Shown here: piece after piece, positions 42,421 through 50,369 of the stretch
Layout: each line of letters opens with the position of its first letter
Position numbering within the stretch: the first letter of the stretch is position 1
From: Sphingopyxis sp.
GTDB lineage: Bacteria > Pseudomonadota > Alphaproteobacteria > Sphingomonadales > Sphingomonadaceae
Reading direction: 5' to 3'
Length of the DNA: 50,369 nt
Assembly (NCBI RefSeq): GCF_025869345.1
Contig: NZ_JAOZVW010000063.1
Location: 1 to 50,369, forward strand
Program-made: the position numbers and the translations under genes
Notes under the pieces: model-generated
The model's input: the letters and a program-made list of their open reading frames with translations, nothing else
Told to the model about the DNA's origin: nothing
The model's database searches: none

Positions 42421-44049
42421 ATGACATCGACCACAGTGGCCCGCAACGTCGTGACGGGGCTGCGCGACCTGGGCGTGCGTCATATCTTCGGCGTGCCGAG
42501 CGGCGGCTGGGTCGATTATATGGAGGCGATCCGCACCACCGACGGCATCGATTTCGTGCTGACCAGCCACGAAGGCGGCGCGGGCTTCATGGCCGATGTG
42601 TGCGGGCGGCTGACCGGCGTGCCCGGCGCCTGCTTCGGCACCTTCGGGCCGGGCGCCACCAACCTTGCGACCGGAATCGGCGGCGCGACGCTCGACCGCT
42701 CGCCGATGATCGCGCTGACCGACGAGATGCCCGCGCCGCTGCGCGGCCGCACGGTGCAGATGGGAATCGACCATCAGGCGCTGTTCGCGCCGCTGACCAA
42801 GGCGACGATGCGGATCGCGGCCGGCAGCGCCGTCGACACGCTGGCCGATGCGGCGCGCATCGCGCTGTCGGGCCGCCCCGGCGCCGTGCATGTCGGACTG
42901 CCGCAGGGGATGAGCGCGGAGGCGGTCGAGGCCGCGACGATCGGCGCGGTCACCGTTGACCCGCTGCCGGCGCCCGATGCCGCCGCGATCGACGTGCTCG
43001 TCGCCGCCTTTGCCGCCGCCGAAAAGCCGGTGCTGGCGATCGGTCTCGGCGCCGTCCACGCGAAGGTGCAGGACCGTATCGTCGCGCTCGCCGAGCGCTT
43101 CGGTCTGCCGGTGCTGCTGACTCCGATGGCGAAGGGCATGGTTGCCGAGGATCATCCCAATTATGCGGGCGTCCTCTTCCACGCGCTGTCCGACACGGTC
43201 GGGCTCACCCATGCCGAGGCCGATCTGGTCGTCGCGGTCGGCTATGATCCGATCGAGTTCAATTATGAAAGCTGGATGAAGGACGGGCTGGCGCTCGCCA
43301 GCATCGACGTCGCGCCCGCCGACATCGACCGCGAAACACATCCGGTCGCCGCCGAGGTCGTTGGCGCGATCACGCCCGCGCTCGACGCGCTGTTCGCGCT
43401 GCCCGCCGAAGCCAAGGGCTGGGACCTCGCCGCGCTCGCCGAGCGCAAGGCGGCGATGTTCGCGAAGCTCGCGGGGCAGGGCGGGCGCTTCGGCCCCTGC
43501 GCGGCGCTCGACGTGCTTCGCGACGTCCTACCCGACGACGGCATCATGACCTGCGACGTCGGCGCGCACACCCATCTGATCGGCCAGCATTGGCGCACGC
43601 CCCGGCCGGGGACGCAGATCATGACCAACGGCTGGTCGGCGATGGGCTTCGGCCTGCCCGCCGCGATCGCCGCGAAGCTCTGCCGCCCCGCCACGCCCGT
43701 GTGCTGCGTCGTCGGCGACGGCGGCTTCCTGATGACCGTCGGCGAGCTGGCGACCGCGGCGCGCGAGAAATTGCCGATCGTGATCGTCGTCTTCACCGAC
43801 AACGACCTCGCGCTGATCCGCATCAAGCAGGAAAAGAAGGCGAACCCGATCTACGGCACCCCGGTGCGCGCCGAGGGGACGATCGGCGGCCCGTCGCTGT
43901 TCGGCGTCCCCGTCACGGTCGCGCGCGACCCCGCCGAGTTCCGCGCCGCGCTCGAGGCCGGGTTCGCCGCCGACGGTCCGGTGATCGTCGAGGCGCTGCT
44001 CGACAGCCGCGAATATGACGAACTGGTGCTCCGCAAGGACAAGCCATGA
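42421..44049 (+). CDS. Thiamine-diphosphate-dependent enzyme (2-oxoacid decarboxylase/acetolactate-synthase-like)
   Basis: A 542-residue ThDP enzyme. The cofactor-activating glutamate is Glu51 (TSHEGGAGFMADV), with FGPGATNLATG next. The ThDP/Mg motif is GDGGFLMTVGELATAAREKLP from about 432, ending at TDNDLA. It is coupled by ATGA to an aldehyde dehydrogenase, so decarboxylation of a 2-oxoacid to an aldehyde that the partner oxidises is likely. The substrate is not evident, and acetolactate synthase is less likely because no ilvN partner is adjacent. AAGGA-type ribosome site near 42410. Confidence 0.85.
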   Translation: MTSTTVARNVVTGLRDLGVRHIFGVPSGGWVDYMEAIRTTDGIDFVLTSHEGGAGFMADVCGRLTGVPGACFGTFGPGATNLATGIGGATLDRSPMIALTDEMPAPLRGRTVQMGIDHQALFAPLTKATMRIAAGSAVDTLADAARIALSGRPGAVHVGLPQGMSAEAVEAATIGAVTVDPLPAPDAAAIDVLVAAFAAAEKPVLAIGLGAVHAKVQDRIVALAERFGLPVLLTPMAKGMVAEDHPNYAGVLFHALSDTVGLTHAEADLVVAVGYDPIEFNYESWMKDGLALASIDVAPADIDRETHPVAAEVVGAITPALDALFALPAEAKGWDLAALAERKAAMFAKLAGQGGRFGPCAALDVLRDVLPDDGIMTCDVGAHTHLIGQHWRTPRPGTQIMTNGWSAMGFGLPAAIAAKLCRPATPVCCVVGDGGFLMTVGELATAAREKLPIVIVVFTDNDLALIRIKQEKKANPIYGTPVRAEGTIGGPSLFGVPVTVARDPAEFRAALEAGFAADGPVIVEALLDSREYDELVLRKDKP

Positions 44050-45488
44050 TGCATGTCGCGGTCGATACCGGCCGGTCGCTGCTGATCGGCGGTCGCTGGG
44101 AAGCGGCGGCGGAGACGATGCCGGTGGTCAATCCGTGGTCGGGCGAAGCGCTCGGCGCGGTCGCCTGCGCCGATGGAAGCCATGTCGAGCGCGCGGTGGC
44201 GAGCGCCCTGCGCGGCGCCGAGGCGATGCGCGACCTGTCGACCGGCGAACGCTCGCGTATCCTCCACGCCGCCGCGACGGCGCTTGCGGCCGATGCAGAA
44301 CGCTTCGCCGCCGCGATCACCGCCGAGACCGGCAAGTCGATCCGCGCCGCGACGCGTGAGGTCGCGCGCGCGGTCAACACGCTTCGCCTCTCGGCGGAGG
44401 AGGCGCTGCGGCTCGCGGGCGAGACGATCGCCTTCGACAGCTTTCCGGGCGGCGAGGCGCGGTCGGGCCATTATGTCTATGAACCCGTCGGGGTGATCGC
44501 CGCGATCACGCCGTTCAACGATCCGCTGAACCTCGTCTGCCACAAGCTTGGCCCGGCCTTCGCGGCGGGCAATGCGGTGGTGCTCAAGCCCGCCGAGCAG
44601 GCGCCGCTCGTCGCGGTCCTGCTCGCGAAACTGCTGCTCGCGGAGGGACTGCCCGCCGAGGCGCTGAACCTGCTGACCGGGCGCGGGTGCGATTTCGGCG
44701 GTGCGCTGACCGGACATCCCGGCGTGGCGATGGTCAGCTTCACCGGCGGCGCCAATGTCGGTCAGGCGATCTGCCGGTCGGCGGGGATCAAGCGCGTCGC
44801 GATGGAACTCGGCGGCAACGGCCCGGTGATCGTGATGGACGACGCCGATGTCGAAAAGGCCGCCGCCGCCTGCGTATCGGGCGCGTTCGGCGCGGCGGGG
44901 CAGAATTGCATCGGCGTCCAGCGCCTCTACGTCCACGATGCCATCTACGACGTTTTTCGCGAGGCGCTGGTCGCCGCTGCCGGCGCATTGCGCGTCGGCG
45001 ACCCGATGGACCCCGCGACCGACGTCGGGCCGATGATCGGCGGTGACGAAGCGGCGCGGATCGTCGGCTGGGCCGACGAGGCCGTCGCGCGCGGCGCAAC
45101 CCTGCTCGCGGGCGGTGAGCGCGCCGGGGCGCTGGTGCGGCCGACTCTGCTCGCGGACGTTCCCGACGACGCGCGCGTCGCCTGCCACGAAGCTTTCGGC
45201 CCGGTGGTCAGCCTGTTCCGCTTCGCCGACTTGGACGAAGCCATCGACGCCGCCAACCGCGCCGACTATGCGATCCACGCCGCCATCTTCACCGAATCGC
45301 TCCGGCATGCGCGCCACGCTGCGCGGCGGCTGCGTGCGGCGGGGGTGATGATCAACGATTCGACCGATTACCGGCTCGACGCCATGCCCTTCGGCGGCGC
45401 GGGGCGGGGGAATATGGGCCGCGAAGGCGTGCGCTTCGCCGCGCGCGAAATGTCGCAGACGAAGGTGATTTGTTTCCATGACGCTTGA
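44046..45488 (+). CDS. NAD(P)-dependent aldehyde dehydrogenase
   Basis: A 480-residue ALDH. The general base is Glu254 (MELGGNGP) and the nucleophile Cys288 (GQNCIGVQR). NAD-site motifs are ITPFNDPLN and FTGGANVGQ. The C-terminal DSTDYRLDAMPFGGAGRGNMGREGVRFAAREMSQTKV resembles lactaldehyde/phosphonoacetaldehyde-type dehydrogenases more than classic aminomuconate-semialdehyde dehydrogenases (comparison from memory). It probably oxidises the aldehyde made by the upstream ThDP enzyme. It overlaps the kynureninase start by 11 bp. Confidence 0.9.
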   Translation: MMHVAVDTGRSLLIGGRWEAAAETMPVVNPWSGEALGAVACADGSHVERAVASALRGAEAMRDLSTGERSRILHAAATALAADAERFAAAITAETGKSIRAATREVARAVNTLRLSAEEALRLAGETIAFDSFPGGEARSGHYVYEPVGVIAAITPFNDPLNLVCHKLGPAFAAGNAVVLKPAEQAPLVAVLLAKLLLAEGLPAEALNLLTGRGCDFGGALTGHPGVAMVSFTGGANVGQAICRSAGIKRVAMELGGNGPVIVMDDADVEKAAAACVSGAFGAAGQNCIGVQRLYVHDAIYDVFREALVAAAGALRVGDPMDPATDVGPMIGGDEAARIVGWADEAVARGATLLAGGERAGALVRPTLLADVPDDARVACHEAFGPVVSLFRFADLDEAIDAANRADYAIHAAIFTESLRHARHAARRLRAAGVMINDSTDYRLDAMPFGGAGRGNMGREGVRFAAREMSQTKVICFHDA

Positions 45489-46725
45489 TACTCTCGACCG
45501 CGCCGCGTGTGAGGCGATGGACGCCGCCGACCCGCTCGCGCCGCTCCGCAACCGCTTCGACCTGCCCGAAGGGATGATCTATCTCGACGGCAATTCGCTC
45601 GGCGCGATGCCGAAGGGCGCGGCGGCGCGCGCGCACGACGTGGTGACGCGCGAATGGGGCACCGACCTGATCAAGAGCTGGAACAGCGCCGGCTGGTTCG
45701 ACCTGCCGGTGCGCCTCGGCGACAAGCTCGCGCCGCTGCTCGGCGCCGCGCCGGGCGAAGTGGTCGTCTGCGATTCGACGAGCCAGAATCTGTTCAAGGT
45801 CCTGTCCGCCGCGGTCGCGCTGCGCCCCGAGCGCCGCGTGCTGATCCTCGAAGGCAGCAATTTCCCCACGAATAATTATATCGCGCAAGGCGTCGCCGCG
45901 GCGACCGGCGGGCGCGTCGAGGTTCGGCTCTGCGAAAAGGACGAGATCGCCGATGCGATCGACGAAGACACGATCGCGGTCGCGATCACCCATGTCCATT
46001 ACAAGTCGGGGCACGTCCACGACATGGCGGCGATCACCGCGCGCGCGCAGGCGGCGGGAGCGCTTGCGATCTGGGATTTGTGCCACAGCGCCGGGGCGAT
46101 GCCCGTGGATCTGGGCGGCTGCAATGCCGATTTCGCGGTCGGCTGCACCTATAAATATCTGAACGGCGGCCCCGGCTCGCCCGCCTTCCTGTTCGCGGCG
46201 CAGCGGCACCAGGGGCAGGCACTCCAGCCCGTCACCGGCTGGTGGGGCCACGCCGCGCCCTTCGCGTTCGAGCCGGGATACCGCCCGCAACACGACATCC
46301 GCCAGTTCCTGATCGGCACCCAGCCGATCCTGTCGATGGCGCTCGTCGAGGTCGGGCTCGACATTCATCTCGCCGCCGACATGGACGCGATCCGGGCGAA
46401 ATCGATGGCGCTGACCGACCTCTTCATCCGCCTCGTCGAGACACGCTGCGCCGGACATGGCTTCAAGCTCGCTTCGCCGCGCGACGCGGCGGCGCGCGGC
46501 AGCCAGGTGTCCTTTGCGCACGCCGACGGCTATCCGATCATGCGCGCGCTGATCGCCGCCGGGGTGATCGGCGATTTCCGCGCCCCCGACACGGTGCGCT
46601 TTGGCTTCACGCCGCTCTATGTCGGCTTTGCCGACGTGTGGGACGCGGTCGACCGGCTGGTGACGATCATGGATGGCGACATCTGGAAATTGCCCGAGCA
46701 TCAGGTCCGCGACGCGGTCACATGA
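45478..46725 (+). CDS. kynU: Kynureninase
   Basis: A 415-residue PLP fold type I enzyme. The Schiff-base lysine is Lys226 (CTYKYLNGGPGSPAF). Other family motifs are YLDGNSLGAMP, THVHYKSGHVHDM, DLCHSAGAMPVDL and GWWGHAAPFAF. It cleaves L-kynurenine to anthranilate and alanine, or 3-hydroxykynurenine to 3-hydroxyanthranilate. No tryptophan dioxygenase or kynurenine formamidase is in the window. The stop overlaps a possible start of the permease gene (ATGA). Confidence 0.93.
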   Translation: MTLDTLDRAACEAMDAADPLAPLRNRFDLPEGMIYLDGNSLGAMPKGAAARAHDVVTREWGTDLIKSWNSAGWFDLPVRLGDKLAPLLGAAPGEVVVCDSTSQNLFKVLSAAVALRPERRVLILEGSNFPTNNYIAQGVAAATGGRVEVRLCEKDEIADAIDEDTIAVAITHVHYKSGHVHDMAAITARAQAAGALAIWDLCHSAGAMPVDLGGCNADFAVGCTYKYLNGGPGSPAFLFAAQRHQGQALQPVTGWWGHAAPFAFEPGYRPQHDIRQFLIGTQPILSMALVEVGLDIHLAADMDAIRAKSMALTDLFIRLVETRCAGHGFKLASPRDAAARGSQVSFAHADGYPIMRALIAAGVIGDFRAPDTVRFGFTPLYVGFADVWDAVDRLVTIMDGDIWKLPEHQVRDAVT

Positions 46726-46748
46726 GCGGCAGGGGAGGGGATGCAAGC

Positions 46749-48122
46749 ATGGACGAACAGGCCTATCTCGACCGCGAGGCGGGGCTCGAACGCGGGCTCA
46801 GCAAGGCGCAGATCACGATGATCGGCCTCGGCGGCGCGATCGGCACCGGCCTGTTCATGGGCTCGGGGATCGCGATCGGCTATGCCGGGCCGGGCGTGCT
46901 CGTCAGCTATGCGATCGCGGCGCTGGTCGCGGTGATCATGGTGTTCAGCCTCTCCGAAATGGCGGTTGTCCATCCGACCGCGGGTTCGTTCGGCACCTAT
47001 GCCGAAATCTACCTCGGGCCAATGATGGGCTTCATCGTCCGCTATACCTACTGGATCCAGCAGGTGCTGCTGATCGGCAGCGAGGCGGTCGCGGTCGGCA
47101 TCTACATGGGCTGGTGGTTCCCCGACACGCCGGTATGGATGTGGGCGCTCGGCAGCGCCGCCACCGTCGTCTGGGTCAACACGCGCGCGGTGCATAATTT
47201 CGGCTCGGTCGAATATTGGCTGACCGTGATCAAGGTGTCGGCGATCGTCGCTTTCATCATCGTCGGGCTGAGCCGCATCTTCGGCGTCGTCGGCGATCCG
47301 GTCGGGCTCCACAACGTCACCGGGCTCGCGGGCGGCTTTCTGCCGAACGGCTTTTCGGGCGTCTGGCTGGCGGTGCTGATGGCGCTGTTTTCGTTCATGG
47401 GTCTGGAGTTCGTCGTCGGCACCGCGAGCGAGGCGAAGGATCCCAGGGTCGCAATCCCCGCCGCGCTCAGGACGATGGCGGCGCGGCTGTTCCTCTTCTA
47501 TATCCTCGCGCTGTTCATCATCGTCGCCTTCCTGCCGTGGACCGAGTCCGGCGCGAAGGTCGTCACCGAAAGCCCGTTCGTGAAGATGTTCGCGAGCGCG
47601 GGCATTCCCTATGCGGCGGGGCTGATGAATTTCGTCGTCGCGACCGCGGCGCTGTCGGCGATGAACACCAGCATTTATTTGGGCTCGCGAATGCTCTTTT
47701 CGCTCGCGCGCGGCGGCTATGCGCCGCGGAAGCTGGGCGAGCTCAACGCGCAGCATGTGCCGATGCGCGCGACGATCGTCACCGGCATCGGCATTCTCGC
47801 CGCCGCCTCGCTGTCGATCCTGACCCCGCTCGCGTATAATTATCTCTTCGGCATCGTGCTGTTCGGCGGGCTGCTCGTCTGGAGCGCGATCCTGGTCAGC
47901 CACCTGCGCTTCCGCCGCAAACATCATGCGGCCGACCTGCCGGTGCGGATGCCCTTCTTCCCCTATGCGCAGCTCTTGGGGCTGGGATTGCTCGGCGCAA
48001 TCACGGTGACGATGGCGGTCGACGCCGACTGGCAGGTCGCGGTGTTCGCGGGCGGGCCGTGGCTGGTGCTGATCACCGCCGCCTATTTCGTCTGGCGGCG
48101 TGTTGCGGCGGTCAGCGCCTGA
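46749..48122 (+). CDS. Amino acid permease (APC/AAT family)
   Basis: A 457-residue, 12-membrane-segment amino acid transporter. The family signature is ITMIGLGGAIGTGLFMGSG, with FSFMGLEFVVGTASEAKDPRVAIP later and ending YFVWRRVAAVSA. The start is placed at ATG 46749, which has AGGGGAGGGG at 46731-46740. ATG 46722 overlapping the kynureninase stop is an alternative adding 9 residues. In context it may import kynurenine, tryptophan or a related amino acid. Confidence 0.9.
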   Translation: MDEQAYLDREAGLERGLSKAQITMIGLGGAIGTGLFMGSGIAIGYAGPGVLVSYAIAALVAVIMVFSLSEMAVVHPTAGSFGTYAEIYLGPMMGFIVRYTYWIQQVLLIGSEAVAVGIYMGWWFPDTPVWMWALGSAATVVWVNTRAVHNFGSVEYWLTVIKVSAIVAFIIVGLSRIFGVVGDPVGLHNVTGLAGGFLPNGFSGVWLAVLMALFSFMGLEFVVGTASEAKDPRVAIPAALRTMAARLFLFYILALFIIVAFLPWTESGAKVVTESPFVKMFASAGIPYAAGLMNFVVATAALSAMNTSIYLGSRMLFSLARGGYAPRKLGELNAQHVPMRATIVTGIGILAAASLSILTPLAYNYLFGIVLFGGLLVWSAILVSHLRFRRKHHAADLPVRMPFFPYAQLLGLGLLGAITVTMAVDADWQVAVFAGGPWLVLITAAYFVWRRVAAVSA

Positions 48123-48174
48123 TCAACCTAGACGGGAACGACACGCGGGGGAACAGGGAGATGATAAGCTGGCG

Positions 48175-49137
48175 CTAGCCCAGCGCGTCCTGATCCTGTC
48201 CCAGTTCGCCCCGGATCTCCGCGGCGACTTCGTGAACGACGCCCATGAAATAGGCGGCGGCGGCCGATAGTTCGACATTGGCGTGCGTCGTCGCGCCGAT
48301 CCGCGAATTGGCGCCCTCCAGCGTCACCGGCAGCGCGACGAGTCCCGCCTGGCCGAGCCCGACCTGATGCGGCATCGCGGCGAGCATGTCGGTACTGACC
48401 AGCAGCGCATGATTGGTCAGGATCGACACCGATTCGATCACGTCGCGCGGGGGTTCGAGGTCTTCGTGGCGAAAGGCATGGTCGATCTGGCGGCGCAGCG
48501 AGGTCTGCGGCGGCGGCATCACCCACGCCTGCTCGACCAGCTCGGCGAGCGTCAGCGCGGTTCGTTCCGCCAGCGGATGCCCCTCGCGCACCATGATCGA
48601 TACGGTGTCGAGATAGAGCACCTCCTGCTTCAGCCCCTCGCGCTCGCGATATTCGGGCAGGCGGCCGAGCACGACGTCGATGTCGCCGGTGCGCAGCCCC
48701 GGCATCAGCCGGTCGATCGTCCCCTCGGCGACCGTCACCGCGATCCCCGGCCGCCGTTCGCGCAGCAGCGCGAGCGCGCGCGGCAGCAGCGAGGTCGAAG
48801 CCGCGAGCAAAGTCCCGACATGGACGCGCCCCGACAAGCCCTCCTCGAGCGATTGCAGTTCCTCGCTCGCGTGGCGGAGCTGGGCGAGGATCAGCTTGGC
48901 GTGCTTGATCATCACCGCGCCGAAATCGGTCGGGCTGACCCCGCGCGACGAGCGCTCGAATAACTGGACGCCGAGCGCGTCCTCGAGCTCCTTGATGCTC
49001 TTCGTCGCGGCGGGTTGCGCGATGTTCAGCGCCTGCGAACCCTTCAAGACCGTGCCCTCGTCGGCGATCGCGGTGAGCAGGCGGAGCTGGCGCAGCTTCA
49101 ACCGGCTCAGCAGGAAATTCTCGTGAAATTTAGGCAT
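48175..49137 (-). CDS. LysR-family transcriptional regulator
   Basis: A 320-residue LTTR with a DNA-binding domain at 14-73 (LKLRQLRLLTAIADEGTVLKGSQALNIAQPAATKSIKELEDALGVQLFERSSRG, shown here only in its key elements) and an effector domain from about 95. The opening and the GRVHVGTL segment resemble the GbpR/PcaQ subgroup. It points away from the ACMSD gene and is convergent with the permease gene. It most likely controls the catabolic cluster in response to an aromatic pathway intermediate. Confidence 0.9.
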   Translation of the reverse strand: MPKFHENFLLSRLKLRQLRLLTAIADEGTVLKGSQALNIAQPAATKSIKELEDALGVQLFERSSRGVSPTDFGAVMIKHAKLILAQLRHASEELQSLEEGLSGRVHVGTLLAASTSLLPRALALLRERRPGIAVTVAEGTIDRLMPGLRTGDIDVVLGRLPEYREREGLKQEVLYLDTVSIMVREGHPLAERTALTLAELVEQAWVMPPPQTSLRRQIDHAFRHEDLEPPRDVIESVSILTNHALLVSTDMLAAMPHQVGLGQAGLVALPVTLEGANSRIGATTHANVELSAAAAYFMGVVHEVAAEIRGELGQDQDALG

Positions 49138-49298
49138 GATGACCCTCCGCCCCGATTTTGGTCGGTTATAGCCGTTTTGTAATAGCTAGGGCAAGTCTAG
49201 GGATTATTGTTGATAGCTGACCGCCGTTACTCAACTTCATGGCCCGCGCGCATCGGCGCTCCGCGGGAAGGCGAAATGGCGAGGATGCGGCGACAATC
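49138..49298. promoter_or_regulatory. Divergent LysR / ACMSD intergenic region
   Basis: A 161-bp region between divergent genes, where LTTR operators normally sit. It holds the direct repeat CTAGGG-N5-CTAGGG (49186-49202) and GCTAT-like half-sites around 49168-49186. No clean dyad was found. Ribosome site of the ACMSD gene is weak. Confidence 0.4.
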
Positions 49299-50315
49299 AT
49301 GATGGACGAGGGTGCGACACAGGCGGCAGTGATCGACATGCACAGCCACTTCTTTCCCGCGATGGATGCCGCCTATCGCGCGCGTGCCGAGGCCGAAGGC
49401 CTGCCCTGGCTGCGCGATGACGGCGCGGGCCACGGCTTCATCATGCAGGGCGCGAAGACGTTTCGTCCGGTCGACGACATCCTCTGGGACCCCGCGCGGC
49501 GCGTCGAGGCGCTCGACGAGCAGGGGATCGATCTTCAGATCATCTGCGCGACCCCGATCATGTTCGGATACAGCCGCCCGGCCGAGCAGGCGCTCGATTG
49601 CGCGCGGCGCTTCAACGACGAGGCACTCGCTTTCTGCAACCACGCGCCGCACCGGATGAAGGCGCTCGCGCAGGTGCCGCTGCAGGACATCGACCTGTCG
49701 TGCGCCGAGGTCAGCCGCGCGATGGAGACCGGCCATCTCGGCGTCCAGATCGGCAACCACATGGGGCTGCGCAACCTCGACGACGAAGGCATTTTGACCT
49801 TTCTCACCCATTGCGCGGAGGTCGGCGCCGCGGTGCTCGTCCACCCGTGGGACATGATGGCGCGCGAGCGGATGCCCCAATATATGCTGCCCTGGCTCGT
49901 CGCGATGCCCGCCGAGACGCAGCTTTCGATCCTGTCGCTGATCCTCTCGGGCGCGTTCGAGCGCCTGCCCAGGAGCCTGCGCATCTGCTTCGGCCACGGC
50001 GGCGGCAGCTTCGCCTTCCTGCTCGGCCGGGTCGAAAATGCGTGGAAGCATCGCGACATCGTCCGCGTCGACTGCCCGAACCCGCCCTCTTCCTATGTCG
50101 ACCGTTTCTTCGTCGATTCGGCGGTGTTCGATCCGCGCGCGCTCAGCCTGCTCGTCGATGTGATGGGCGAGGACCGCATCCTGCTCGGCTCCGACCATCC
50201 CTTTCCGCTCGGCGAACAGGACATCGGCGCGCTGGTGCGCGAGCATGATGGCCTGTCGGCGACGCAGAAGGCGAAGATATTCAGCGGCAATGCGCGGACG
50301 TTCCTGAATTTATAA
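49299..50315 (+). CDS. 2-amino-3-carboxymuconate-6-semialdehyde decarboxylase (ACMSD) type amidohydrolase
   Basis: A 338-residue amidohydrolase-superfamily decarboxylase. Zinc ligands are H15 and H17 (IDMHSHFFP), with the histidines in LVHPWDMM and CFGHGGGSF and the Asp in [10 protein letters not shown]. The runs [29 protein letters not shown] and DHPFPLGE match animal and bacterial ACMSD very closely (comparison from memory). It converts ACMS to 2-aminomuconate semialdehyde in kynurenine degradation. Translation from ATG 49299 (or 49302) is preferred. An in-frame ATG at 49239 would add a basic tail. Confidence 0.88.
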   Translation: MMDEGATQAAVIDMHSHFFPAMDAAYRARAEAEGLPWLRDDGAGHGFIMQGAKTFRPVDDILWDPARRVEALDEQGIDLQIICATPIMFGYSRPAEQALDCARRFNDEALAFCNHAPHRMKALAQVPLQDIDLSCAEVSRAMETGHLGVQIGNHMGLRNLDDEGILTFLTHCAEVGAAVLVHPWDMMARERMPQYMLPWLVAMPAETQLSILSLILSGAFERLPRSLRICFGHGGGSFAFLLGRVENAWKHRDIVRVDCPNPPSSYVDRFFVDSAVFDPRALSLLVDVMGEDRILLGSDHPFPLGEQDIGALVREHDGLSATQKAKIFSGNARTFLNL

Positions 50316-50369
50316 TCGTCATTGCGAGCGAAGCGAAGCAATCCAGAGTGGTCTTGCACCGCTCTGGAT
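50316..50369. repeat. Intergenic palindromic repeat (family A, copy 3, cut by window edge)
   Basis: Begins TCGTCATTGCGAGCGAAGCG and continues to AATCCAGAG, then CTCTGGAT at the window end. This is the left half of the same unit as 19798-19870 and 38652-38748. Its right half lies outside the window. Confidence 0.8.

Noticed and set aside
44046..45488. Calling the aldehyde dehydrogenase the aminomuconate-semialdehyde dehydrogenase
   Set aside because: Its C-terminal signature fits lactaldehyde/phosphonoacetaldehyde-type enzymes better, and it is coupled to a ThDP enzyme rather than to ACMSD.

Overview
The window is GC-rich and densely coded, with many ATGA/GTGA start-stop overlaps, and has the gene content of an alphaproteobacterium of the order Sphingomonadales. 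The evidence is a complete exosortase A (XrtA) exopolysaccharide locus of the sphingomonad type, the housekeeping order infA-maf-RNase G/E-yacG-tRNA-Phe, and many small intergenic inverted repeats. A Sphingopyxis-like genome is my best guess, but this is an inference without database support.

Region 1 (about 1-18,650) is the XrtA envelope/exopolysaccharide locus. Two operons diverge from a 17-bp gap at 2946-2962. The minus operon encodes a GNAT protein, an acyl carrier protein and two alpha/beta-hydrolase-like proteins. The plus operon encodes an acyl-CoA/AMP ligase and a PLP decarboxylase. A second plus-strand block follows after 183 bp: export lipoprotein, chain-length determinant, tyrosine autokinase, outer-membrane beta-barrel, ExeA-like ATPase, polysaccharide deacetylase, FemAB-like transferase, glycosyltransferase, exosortase A fused to an EpsI domain, and an asparagine-synthetase-type amidotransferase. 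Together they would build, modify, polymerise and export a surface polysaccharide and process PEP-CTERM proteins. No PEP-CTERM substrate lies in the window.

Region 2 (18,650-28,170) holds a small GntR regulator, a nitroreductase, a POT-type transporter coupled to two amidohydrolases (the second lacks the usual metal ligands), an NnrU-like membrane protein, a DUF1003 protein, and a GNAT-cupin pair. Region 3 (28,247-30,379) is housekeeping: infA, maf, a short RNase G/E, yacG and tRNA-Phe.

Region 4 (30,455-36,039) is a copper-resistance island: copC-copD on the minus strand, then a CnrY/CnrX/CnrH-like anti-sigma, metal-sensor and ECF-sigma operon, then copA-copB. The same two-part element, TGAGGG-N15-GCGTAT, sits upstream of all three transcription units. 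I read it as the promoter of the local ECF sigma factor, which would make the island a self-contained metal-responsive regulon. This is the most interesting observation in the window.

Region 5 (36,238-50,369) looks like a catabolic/uptake cluster: TonB-dependent receptor, secreted LVIVD-like protein, lipoprotein, fumarylacetoacetate-hydrolase-family enzyme, ThDP-dependent enzyme, aldehyde dehydrogenase, kynureninase, amino-acid permease, LysR regulator and an ACMSD-type decarboxylase. It combines kynurenine-pathway enzymes with a 2-oxoacid decarboxylase/aldehyde dehydrogenase module. The cluster probably continues past the right edge.
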